A DNA stretch of 64,000 bases, taken from NCBI RefSeq assembly GCF_029774175.1, contig NZ_CP103834.1, positions 1,498,501 to 1,562,500 on the forward strand, in the 5' to 3' direction. Positions 48,214 to 55,828 of the stretch are shown here, piece by piece. This DNA comes from Actinobacillus genomosp. 1. GTDB lineage: Bacteria > Pseudomonadota > Gammaproteobacteria > Enterobacterales > Pasteurellaceae. The notes beneath the pieces are model-generated. The model was not told the origin of the DNA, searched no databases, and saw nothing but the letters and a program-made list of their open reading frames with translations. Position 1 is the stretch's first letter; every line of letters begins with the position of its first letter. The position numbers and the translations under genes are program-made.

Positions 48214-48710
48214 TGAAGCCATTAATTTTAGGTATCGGAAATATTTTACTAAGTGACGAAGGCATAGGTGTCAGAGTTGCTCAAGAACTGGAAAAAAAGC
48301 CGGAACTTGCAGCATTCTTAGATATTATTGATGGCGGTACATGTGGAATGGAACTTCTTGATTGTATCGCCAATCGTAAATACCTAATTATTATAGATGC
48401 GGTACTTGCCAATAAAAATGCTGGAGAAATTATTGTGTTGCACAATGAAAAAATTCCGACATTTTTTTCACGTAAAATTTCACCGCATCAGCTTGGTATC
48501 TGCGATGTATTATCGGCATTGACCTTAACGGAAGAACTTCCTGAACATATATGCCTAATCGGCATCCAACCGGAATCATTGGAATCGGGGATCGGACTAA
48601 GTAAAACAATAGAAAATGCGTTTCCGTCCATTTTTCATTGTTTAGCTCAGCAACTGGAAGTTTACGGATTCAATGATCCATTATTACTTCGGGAGCTGGA
48701 AAATGTATAG
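48213..48710 (+). CDS. hybD: Hydrogenase-2 maturation protease HybD
   Basis: An endopeptidase that removes the C-terminal tail of pre-HybC once nickel is in place. The 165-residue protein has the nickel-sensing Glu in GNILLSDEGIGVRVAQEL, the Asp in YLIIIDAVLA, and His in SPHQLGICDVL, corresponding to Glu16, Asp62 and His93 of E. coli HybD. The start codon shares a base with the hybC stop, and the end overlaps hybE by eight bases. Confidence 0.95.
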   Translation: MKPLILGIGNILLSDEGIGVRVAQELEKKPELAAFLDIIDGGTCGMELLDCIANRKYLIIIDAVLANKNAGEIIVLHNEKIPTFFSRKISPHQLGICDVLSALTLTEELPEHICLIGIQPESLESGIGLSKTIENAFPSIFHCLAQQLEVYGFNDPLLLRELENV

Positions 48711-49206
48711 ACACCAAAATACATCAAGCGAAAGTGCCTTATCCGAGGTAGTAGGATTTAATCGCAATCCTGCAGAATTATTCCGCAAGGAGATGGAACA
48801 AATATCTGCAAATATGCAAGATCTGCCGTTTTATCGGCATGATATTCCATGTTTTACGCCTAACTTTATATTATACGAAGGGCAATGGATAGGTACTGTC
48901 TTAACACCTTGGATGATAAGTATCATTGTCATTCCGGGGCCGGAACAATTATGGGAAGGAAGGACAGTTGGGGATAAGCTAGGCTTACAATTACCCTATA
49001 AAACAATGACATTTACCGTAAGTAGTATCAACTCGATACCGCAATATCTAAGTTGTTCATTATTATCTCCGATTGATCCGAGTTTAACACCGGAACAAGC
49101 GGTTCAATTAACGAAAGATTGTCTAACTATGTTACTATCGTTACCTATAAAACAGCAGGTACCTGATATAGGTAAACGTAATATTTTTAGTGCCATGTTA
49201 AAATAA
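48703..49206 (+). CDS. hybE: Hydrogenase-2 assembly chaperone HybE
   Basis: A Tat proofreading chaperone that holds HybO until the complex is assembled. The 167-residue protein starts [11 protein letters not shown] at 48703 within the end of hybD; an earlier in-frame start is less likely because it lies further inside hybD. It contains [43 protein letters not shown] and [15 protein letters not shown], characteristic of the HybE family. It is followed by hypC at 29 bases. Confidence 0.93.
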   Translation: MYRHQNTSSESALSEVVGFNRNPAELFRKEMEQISANMQDLPFYRHDIPCFTPNFILYEGQWIGTVLTPWMISIIVIPGPEQLWEGRTVGDKLGLQLPYKTMTFTVSSINSIPQYLSCSLLSPIDPSLTPEQAVQLTKDCLTMLLSLPIKQQVPDIGKRNIFSAMLK

Positions 49207-49235
49207 ATCTAGATCAGAAGAATAGGAAAATTATT

Positions 49236-49520
49236 ATGTGTTTAGGCGTACCGGGAAAAATTGTCAAAATTGGGCAAAGTGCGTTCGAACTTGCTACAGT
49301 CGATGTTTGCGGTGTACAAAGAGAGGTTAATATCACTTTAGTTTGTGATAACGATCCGAAAATGTTATTAGGAAAATGGGTTCTACTCCATGTCGGTTTT
49401 GCTATGAGTATCATGGATGAAAAAGAAGCTAAAAATACTTTAGATGCCTTACTATCCATAAATCAGTTAGAGCAGGAGTTAAATGATTTCGAAGGATTAA
49501 GACCCGTAGCACTTAATTAA
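49236..49520 (+). CDS. hybG: Hydrogenase maturation chaperone HypC/HybG
   Basis: A small chaperone that shuttles the Fe(CN)2CO unit from HypD to the large subunit. The 94-residue protein begins [13 protein letters not shown], with the essential Cys2, and has VNITLV and [18 protein letters not shown], typical of the HypC family. Its place at the end of the hyb operon matches E. coli hybG. As no other hypC is in this window, it probably serves both HypD and HybC. AGGA stands before the ATG. Confidence 0.93.
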   Translation: MCLGVPGKIVKIGQSAFELATVDVCGVQREVNITLVCDNDPKMLLGKWVLLHVGFAMSIMDEKEAKNTLDALLSINQLEQELNDFEGLRPVALN

Positions 49521-49542
49521 ATAATTTGAGTAAACAGAACTA

Positions 49543-49577
49543 AAGCCGAATAAAATACTTACTATTTTATTCGGCTT
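49543..49577. terminator. Bidirectional hairpin between hybG and hypA
   Basis: AAGCCGAATAAAAT/ATTTTATTCGGCTT form a perfect 14-bp stem with a seven-base loop; T-runs are short. It lies between convergent genes. Confidence 0.75.
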
Positions 49578-49604
49578 AGCTATTATGTAAGAATGAAAGT
49601 ATTA

Positions 49605-49946
49605 TTACTTTACCGCAAGTTCTTTTATTTTTAATTCGCTGCCTTGCTGAATATGCAGATCTTGAGAACCGCAATGAGGACATATTGTTTGTGCCACGGC
49701 TAACTCCACCGATTGACTACAGCCCCAACACCAAGCTTTTGCAGGTATATCAATAAAATGTAATTGACATCCTTCCGCAATCGTATCCCTGCATATCGTA
49801 TTAAAACAAAACTCCAATGAAGATTTTTCTACACAAGATAAAGCCCCGATTTCAAGCCATAAATCGGTTACCTGATTTACATTTTGAGACTCGCATTCTT
49901 TTTCAATTATTTGAAGAATGCTTTGGCATAAAGACATCTCGTGCAT
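49605..49946 (-). CDS. hypA: Hydrogenase nickel-insertion protein HypA/HybF
   Basis: Delivers nickel with HypB. The 113-residue protein starts MHEMSLCQSIL, with the N-terminal amine, His2 and Glu3 as nickel ligands. A zinc site lies in two CxxC pairs, CWGCSQS and CPHCGSQ. AAGGAA precedes the ATG. It is convergent with the hyb operon and so is separately transcribed, unlike hybF in E. coli, which lies inside the operon. Confidence 0.94.
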   Translation of the reverse strand: MHEMSLCQSILQIIEKECESQNVNQVTDLWLEIGALSCVEKSSLEFCFNTICRDTIAEGCQLHFIDIPAKAWCWGCSQSVELAVAQTICPHCGSQDLHIQQGSELKIKELAVK

Positions 49947-50072
49947 AATTATTTCCTTACTTTATTACATTAAAAACATCATTAAAAAACGATATAAACA
50001 GCTTAATTATAATATAAATAAGTTAATAGATAGATACTTAAGATAGGTGAATTAATTGATTTAAATATAGAA

Positions 50073-50148
<76 letters not shown>

Positions 50149-50194
50149 ATTGAGATTATTTTAATTTAAAATAATTTGGAAGTTTATTATCGAA

Positions 50195-50281
50195 TGGTGC
50201 CCGAGGCCAGACTTGAACTGGCACGCCCCGAAAGGCGAGGGATTTTAAATCCCTTGCGTCTACCGATTCCGCCACTCGGGC
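50195..50281 (-). tRNA. tRNA-Leu(UAA), third copy in the operon
   Basis: An 87-base class II tRNA with long variable arm (CGCCTTTCGGGGCG) and encoded CCA. The anticodon loop TTTAAAA within GGGATTTAAAATCCC gives UAA. Confidence 0.97.
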
Positions 50282-50313
50282 TTCGATAATTAATTTTATT
50301 TTAAGCTTTAAAA

Positions 50314-50400
50314 TGGTGCCCGAGGCCAGACTTGAACTGGCACGCCCCGAAAGGCGAGGGATTTTAAATCCCTTGCGTCTACCGATTCCGCCACTCGGGC
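50314..50400 (-). tRNA. tRNA-Leu(UAA), second copy
   Basis: An 87-base gene identical to the neighbouring copy, with the same UAA anticodon and long variable arm; encoded CCA. The two adjacent Leu genes here are only 32 bases apart. Confidence 0.97.
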
Positions 50401-50422
50401 ACAACCGTTTTAAATCTTAAAA

Positions 50423-50498
<76 letters not shown>

Positions 50499-50524
50499 AT
50501 AATTTAAATTTTGTCATTCTAAAA

Positions 50525-50611
50525 TGGTGCCCGAGGCCAGACTTGAACTGGCACGCCCCGAAAGGCGAGGGATTTTAAATCCCTTGCGTCTACCGATTCC
50601 GCCACTCGGGC
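50525..50611 (-). tRNA. tRNA-Leu(UAA), first copy
   Basis: An 87-base gene with UAA anticodon and encoded CCA, 11 bases downstream of the first tRNA-Gly. Confidence 0.97.
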
Positions 50612-50622
50612 TCATCTTAAAA

Positions 50623-50698
<76 letters not shown>

Positions 50699-50706
50699 AA
50701 TAAAAA

Positions 50707-50726
50707 CGCTACGTTATTTCGTAGCG
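50707..50726 (-). other. Terminator-like hairpin in the tRNA operon leader
   Basis: CGCTACG-AAATAA-CGTAGCG is followed on the minus strand by TTTTTATT and then the mature 5' end of the first tRNA-Gly eight bases later. It lies between the promoter and the tRNAs, so it is a leader attenuator, a processing guide, or an upstream terminator retained there. Confidence 0.6.
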
Positions 50727-50739
50727 ATTTATGTGCCGT

Positions 50740-50767
50740 ATTTTAGGGATTTTTGAAAAGTTGTCAA
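50740..50767 (-). promoter_or_regulatory. Promoter of the Gly/Leu tRNA operon
   Basis: On the minus strand, -35 TTGACA (50762-50767), a 16-base spacer, and -10 TAAAAT (50740-50745) are followed by the GC-rich discriminator ACGGC. This is near-consensus and typical of stringently controlled stable-RNA promoters. Confidence 0.7.
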
Positions 50768-50938
50768 ACACAAATTTCAAAAAAAGTTTCGTTAGGCGAA
50801 AATTCAATCCATTTGACGATTTTTTGCTAGAAATCCGTTTCTTATTCCAAAAAGAAATAAAGAAAATAGAATAGTTATTGGAATCTACCATTTGATTTTC
50901 CTAATAATAATTACACTTTATATTTATCAGGAGATCTT

Positions 50939-51967
50939 ATGTTAATTTCAGGTCTATTTTGTGGCTTATTGCTTGGTTTTGTTATGCAACGCGGGCGATT
51001 TTGTATTACCGGTGCATTCCGAGATTTATATGTCACTAAAAGTAAGAAAATGTTTATCGCATTACTTATTGCGATTAGCGTTCAATCCGTCGGGTTCTTT
51101 ATCCTAAGAGAAGCTGGCTTTATTAACTTCCAACCGGCTGAAAACTTCGCACCTGTTGCAGTTATAAGCGGAGCTTTCCTCTTTGGTATTGGGATCATTC
51201 TCGCCGGCGGCTGTGCAACCGGAACATGGTATCGGGCAGGTGAAGGATTAGTCGGTAGCTGGGTTGCATTAGCTACTTATATGTTATTTAGTGCAATGCT
51301 TAGAACCGGCCCGTTAGGCTCATTTAACAATGAGTTACGCAGTATCAATATCGAACATAAAACCATTTATGAAAGTTTCGGTATTTCACCTTGGATTTTA
51401 GTTGTTCTGCTTATCGGTATCACCGGATTTGCCGTTTTTCAGCAGCTACGTAAACCCAAAGCTAAAATCGCTACACTCAAACCGAAAAAAACAGGTCTAG
51501 CACACATTTTATTCGAAAAACGTTGGGATCCGTTTATTACGGCAATAATCATCGGCATTATTGCGATTTGCGCTTGGGTATTTAGTATACCGACAGGGCG
51601 TGAATTCGGTTTAGGCATTACCGGTCCTTCTGCAAATTTATTGCAATTTTTAGTCACCGGCGAAACTAAATTTATTAACTGGGGCGTATTACTGGTGTTA
51701 GGTATTTTACTTGGCTCTTTTATTGCGGCGAAAGGCGCAAATGAATTCAGAGTGAGAGTACCGGACAGCAAAACCGTTATCTACAGTGCAACAGGCGGTG
51801 TATTGATGGGAATCGGTGCCACACTTGCCGGAGGCTGTTCTATCGGTAACGGCTTAGTAGAAACCTCATTTTTCTCATGGCAAGGTTGGGTATCGCTCCC
51901 TGTGATGATTTTAGGTACTTGGGTTGCCGCTTACTTCACAATTATTAAACCGCGTACAAACGCATAA
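50939..51967 (+). CDS. YeeE/YedE-family transporter (thiosulfate uptake, TsuA-like)
   Basis: An inner-membrane transporter of 342 residues with about nine or ten hydrophobic segments. Three conserved Cys motifs are present: MQRGRFCITGAFRD (Cys22), AGGCATGTWYRAGEG (near residue 91) and AGGCSIGNGLVET (near residue 300). These match the three Cys of the thiosulfate channel YeeE/TsuA. AGGAG precedes the ATG. A TusA-like gene follows 27 bases after the stop, as in yeeE-yeeD. The related YedE/YedF pair is tied to selenium metabolism, so selenium-compound uptake is the main alternative. Confidence 0.82.
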   Translation: MLISGLFCGLLLGFVMQRGRFCITGAFRDLYVTKSKKMFIALLIAISVQSVGFFILREAGFINFQPAENFAPVAVISGAFLFGIGIILAGGCATGTWYRAGEGLVGSWVALATYMLFSAMLRTGPLGSFNNELRSINIEHKTIYESFGISPWILVVLLIGITGFAVFQQLRKPKAKIATLKPKKTGLAHILFEKRWDPFITAIIIGIIAICAWVFSIPTGREFGLGITGPSANLLQFLVTGETKFINWGVLLVLGILLGSFIAAKGANEFRVRVPDSKTVIYSATGGVLMGIGATLAGGCSIGNGLVETSFFSWQGWVSLPVMILGTWVAAYFTIIKPRTNA

Positions 51968-51994
51968 ACCATACACATACATAAGGAATCACAT

Positions 51995-52216
51995 ATGCAA
52001 GTAAAATTAGAAACATCCGGCTTAGTCTGTCCTTTCCCGCTTGTAGAAGCTAAAGAGGCAATGGCAAAACTAAATAAAGGCGATGAACTGATTATCGAAT
52101 TTGACTGTACTCAAGCGACTGAAGCCATCCCGAACTGGGCGGCGGAAGAAGGCTATGATGTGACTGACTTCGAGCAAATTGATGATGCTAAGTGGACGAT
52201 TACCGTCGTGAAATAA
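51995..52216 (+). CDS. TusA-family sulfurtransferase (YeeD/TsuB-like)
   Basis: A 73-residue cytoplasmic sulfur carrier. It has the motif SGLVCPFPLVEAKEAM with the active Cys13 in the CPxP pattern, and a beta-alpha fold typical of TusA/SirA. It lies directly after a YeeE-type transporter, so it probably receives sulfur from the imported thiosulfate (YeeD role). AAGGAA precedes the ATG. YedF or TusA itself cannot be excluded from sequence alone. Confidence 0.85.
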   Translation: MQVKLETSGLVCPFPLVEAKEAMAKLNKGDELIIEFDCTQATEAIPNWAAEEGYDVTDFEQIDDAKWTITVVK

Positions 52217-52223
52217 TAAAGAC

Positions 52224-52266
52224 AAGCGGTGAAATTTTGCTAAAAATTTGCAAATTTTCACCGCTT
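52224..52266. terminator. Inverted uptake-signal terminator between the TusA-like gene and mfd
   Basis: AAGCGGTGAAATTTTGC/GCAAATTTTCACCGCTT pair with one mismatch around a ten-base loop. It sits between two convergent genes. Confidence 0.7.
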
Positions 52267-52278
52267 TCCCTTAATGAA

Positions 52279-55200
52279 TTAAACCAATTTTTCAATCAAC
52301 GTTGAAACAAATTCCAATCGTTCCGCATTACTTTCAAGCGGTAAATTAAAGCGGAATTTTTGCGCCCCTTCGAATTTATAGACATTCTTATTTGATTGAA
52401 TCAGTTGTAAGAACTTCATTGGGTCAGGTTGTGCGGTCGGTTTAAATTCCAAATAGCCGCCGTTAATCCCTGCATCGACTTTCTTCAAACCAAGCGGTGT
52501 TGCCAAATGACGAAGCTGAGTAATTTGGAACAGATTCTTCGTTGCTTCCGGCAATAATCCGAAGCGGTCAATCAATTCCACTTTCAGATCTTTCAATGCT
52601 TCGACATTTTCCGCGGAAGCGATTCGTTTATAGAACGATAAACGCATATTGACATCCGGTACATAATCGTCCGGTAACAATGCCGGTATGCGTAATTCGA
52701 TTTCCACTTGATTTTGGGTGATTTCTTCTAAAGTCGGTTCACGCCCTTCTTGTAAGGCTTTTACCGCATTTTCGAGCAGATCCATATAGAGCGAGAAGCC
52801 GATGCTTTCGATTTGCCCGCTTTGTTCCGAACCGAGTAATTCGCCCGCACCACGAATCTCTAAATCGTGAGTGGCTAATACAAAGCCCGCACCGAGGTTA
52901 TCAATCGAACTTATTGCTTCCAAACGCTGTTGAGCGTCTTTGGTTAGTGCTTTCGGCGGCGGCGTTAATAAATATGCGTAAGCCTGATGATGAGAACGTC
53001 CGACACGTCCACGTAACTGGTGCAGCTGTGCCAAGCCGAATTTATCCGCACGCTCGATAATAATCGTGTTAGCCGTCGGCACATCAATCCCAGTTTCGAT
53101 AATAGTTGAACACACCAATAAATTAAAACGTTGATGATAGAAATCGCTCATCACGCGTTCCAATTCACGTTCACGCATTTGCCCGTGTCCGATCACAATC
53201 CGAGCTTCCGGCACGAGCTCAGCTAATTTAGTGGCACAGTTTTCGATAGTCGCCACATCATTGTGTAGGTAATATACCTGACCGCCACGCAGAATTTCAC
53301 GCAAAATCGCTTCTTTGACGATCAAATCATCGTGTTGGCGTACAAAGGTTTTGATCGTTAATCGTCGTGCCGGCGGACTGGCGATAACGGAAAGATCTCG
53401 CATGCCGTTTAACGCCATATTCAGCGTACGAGGGATCGGCGTTGCGGTGAGCGTGAGAATATCGACGTTAGCTCGCAATTGTTTGATTTTCTCTTTTTGA
53501 CGCACACCGAAACGATGCTCTTCATCAATCACAAGCAAACCGAGATCACGGAATTGCACATCCTCTTGTAGCAGTTTGTGCGTGCCGACTAGAATATCCA
53601 CTTTGCCTTCCGTCACCTTTTCCAAAATCGCTTTTTGCTCTTTAGCGGTTTTAAAACGAGAAAGCACCTCAACATTAATCGGATAGTTGGCAAAACGGTC
53701 TTTGAAATTCTCGAAATGTTGTTGTGCCAACAACGTGGTCGGCACAAGCACGGCAACTTGTTTATGGTTTTCAACCGCCAAGAAAGTCGCTCGCATTGCC
53801 ACTTCAGTTTTACCAAAACCCACATCACCACAGACAAGGCGATCCATCGCCTTTGGCAAGCACATATCGCTGATAACCGCATTGATCGCGGTTTTTTGAT
53901 CTTCGGTTTCTTCAAACGGGAAAGTGTGGCTAAATTGCATAAAACTGTCTCGATCGTAGGCAAATGCAAAGCCTTTTTGCGATTCTCGTTTCGCATACAC
54001 ATCGAGTAATTCCGCCGCGACATCCCGGATTTTCTCCGCTGCTTTTTGGCGTGTTTTAGCCCATGCTTCCGAACCGAGTTTATGTAGTGGAGCGGCTTCA
54101 TCCGCCCCACCGATATAACGAGAAATCAGATGTAATGAAGCAACCGGTACATAGAGTTTCGCCTCGTTCGCATATTGCAATACAAGGTATTCCGCTTTAA
54201 TACCGCCGGCATCCAACACAGTTAGCCCTGCATAACGGCCAACACCGTTTTCTAAATGCACCACGGCTTGCCCGATTTTGAGTTCCGCAAGGTTACGAAT
54301 TAGCGTATCCGGATTGACCGTTTTGCGATTTTTCTCCGCACGTTTTGTTTGAACTTTTTCACCCAAGAAATCCGTTTCGCAAATAATTGCTAAATTTTGA
54401 CCGCTTGCATTTTCAATGATAAAGCCTTGATCAAGCGGTGAAACCATCAATGAAATTTGCGAATCAATTTCCGCTAACGATTTAACCTGTTTCGGTTTGA
54501 TTTTTAGCGGTGAAAGTAATTCAAGCAAGGTTTCTCGGCGACCTTCACTTTCTACTGAAAATAAAAGCTGCCCATCGAATTTACTACGGAATTTATTGAA
54601 CGCATCAAACGGATCTTTTAACTGCGAATTAATCGCTAATTCCGGTAGCTTAGCGATATTGGCATTCTGCTTAGCCGCTGACTTTCTGACTTTTTCCGCA
54701 CTCAACGTCAAACGTGGGTAAGCTTTTAAGCCTCGATTGATTTCATCAACCGAGAACCATAACTTTTCAGGCGGTAACAACGGGCGCATCTGATCAACTC
54801 GGCGACTTTCATAGCGTTGAGCAGTATCTTTATGAAACTGTTCCGCTTTTTCCGCAATACCGTCAAAAGTAATAAATAAGGTATTTTCCGCTAAATAATC
54901 AAATAGGCTCGCCATTTCATCAAAGAACAGCGGTTGCCAATATTCAATCCCTGCATTCAAGATCCCTTTACTGACTTGCTGATAAATATGTTCCGGTTCA
55001 CGGCGGATCTCACCGAATTGTTCACGGAATTTAGTTCTAAAATGCTCGATCCCATTGTTATCGGTCGGGAACTCATGTGCCGGCAGTAAATTAATTTCTT
55101 TGATTTCGGCTATCGTACGTTGGCTATCCACATCAAAGGTACGAATCGAATCGATTTCATCATCAAAAAAATCTAAGCGGAACGGGCTTTCCGTCCCCAT

Positions 55201-55728
55201 CGGGTAAAGATCGAGTAATGCCCCTCTTACCGCATATTCGCCGTATTCCAACACTTGTTCCACTGCGCGATAACCGGCATTTTCAAGCCGTAAACGTAGC
55301 GATTGAATCGAAAAACGATCGCCTTTCTTAATCAATAACACATTATTGGCAAGGTAACTCGGCGGACAAACTTTTTGTAAAAGGGTGCTGATTGGCAACA
55401 GAAAAATTTGTTTATTGCCTTGCTGCAAATGAAACAGTGCCGAAAGGCGCGCGGAAATAATATCTTGATGCGGAGAGAAATTATCGTAGGGTAATGTTTC
55501 CCAATCCGGAAAAACCGAAACCGGCAAGTTACTAAATTGTTTCAGAGCTTTCTCAAGACGAAGTGCAGTACGAGTATCCGGTGTAACTACAACACTTAAG
55601 CCGCTAAATCGTGTCGAAGCTTCTGCAATAGCCAAAGTGTCTGAATGCCCAAGTAAATTACCGAGCGTTTGATGGTCTTGAAATTTGCCCCCTGTTTCAG
55701 GCAAATTGAAATGAAGATTAAATGTCAT
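52279..55728 (-). CDS. mfd: Transcription-repair coupling factor Mfd
   Basis: Removes stalled RNA polymerase from DNA lesions and recruits UvrA. The 1149 residues match the family length. An N-terminal UvrB-like module is seen (VVVTPDTRTALRLE, LPYDNFSPHQDI). The RNA polymerase-interacting domain (AVVHLENGVGRYAGL) is near residue 490. The RecG-like translocase follows, with GDVGFGKTEVAMRA, the DEEH box in LLVIDEEHRFG, and TATPIPRTLNMAL; the C-terminal TRCF domain closes the protein. The ATG at 55728 has no clear Shine-Dalgarno; an uptake-signal core abuts the start. It converges with the TusA-like gene and is divergent from pepN. Confidence 0.97.
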   Translation of the reverse strand: MTFNLHFNLPETGGKFQDHQTLGNLLGHSDTLAIAEASTRFSGLSVVVTPDTRTALRLEKALKQFSNLPVSVFPDWETLPYDNFSPHQDIISARLSALFHLQQGNKQIFLLPISTLLQKVCPPSYLANNVLLIKKGDRFSIQSLRLRLENAGYRAVEQVLEYGEYAVRGALLDLYPMGTESPFRLDFFDDEIDSIRTFDVDSQRTIAEIKEINLLPAHEFPTDNNGIEHFRTKFREQFGEIRREPEHIYQQVSKGILNAGIEYWQPLFFDEMASLFDYLAENTLFITFDGIAEKAEQFHKDTAQRYESRRVDQMRPLLPPEKLWFSVDEINRGLKAYPRLTLSAEKVRKSAAKQNANIAKLPELAINSQLKDPFDAFNKFRSKFDGQLLFSVESEGRRETLLELLSPLKIKPKQVKSLAEIDSQISLMVSPLDQGFIIENASGQNLAIICETDFLGEKVQTKRAEKNRKTVNPDTLIRNLAELKIGQAVVHLENGVGRYAGLTVLDAGGIKAEYLVLQYANEAKLYVPVASLHLISRYIGGADEAAPLHKLGSEAWAKTRQKAAEKIRDVAAELLDVYAKRESQKGFAFAYDRDSFMQFSHTFPFEETEDQKTAINAVISDMCLPKAMDRLVCGDVGFGKTEVAMRATFLAVENHKQVAVLVPTTLLAQQHFENFKDRFANYPINVEVLSRFKTAKEQKAILEKVTEGKVDILVGTHKLLQEDVQFRDLGLLVIDEEHRFGVRQKEKIKQLRANVDILTLTATPIPRTLNMALNGMRDLSVIASPPARRLTIKTFVRQHDDLIVKEAILREILRGGQVYYLHNDVATIENCATKLAELVPEARIVIGHGQMRERELERVMSDFYHQRFNLLVCSTIIETGIDVPTANTIIIERADKFGLAQLHQLRGRVGRSHHQAYAYLLTPPPKALTKDAQQRLEAISSIDNLGAGFVLATHDLEIRGAGELLGSEQSGQIESIGFSLYMDLLENAVKALQEGREPTLEEITQNQVEIELRIPALLPDDYVPDVNMRLSFYKRIASAENVEALKDLKVELIDRFGLLPEATKNLFQITQLRHLATPLGLKKVDAGINGGYLEFKPTAQPDPMKFLQLIQSNKNVYKFEGAQKFRFNLPLESNAERLEFVSTLIEKLV

Positions 55729-55828
55729 AAGCGGTCAGATTTTTTGGAAAACTTGCGACTATTTTAGTACAATTATGTTCGCTTCTCTATGGTGAGTTTC
55801 TTCTTACCGATCATTCAAGGAAAATAGT

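Noticed and set aside
50156..50404. 82-codon minus-strand ORF
   Set aside because: It covers two tRNA-Leu genes in full; the protein frame is accidental.
50709..50891. 60-codon minus-strand ORF upstream of the tRNA operon
   Set aside because: It overlaps the tRNA promoter and hairpin, is rich in Lys/Asn/Phe as expected of AT-rich noncoding DNA, and has no clear binding site.
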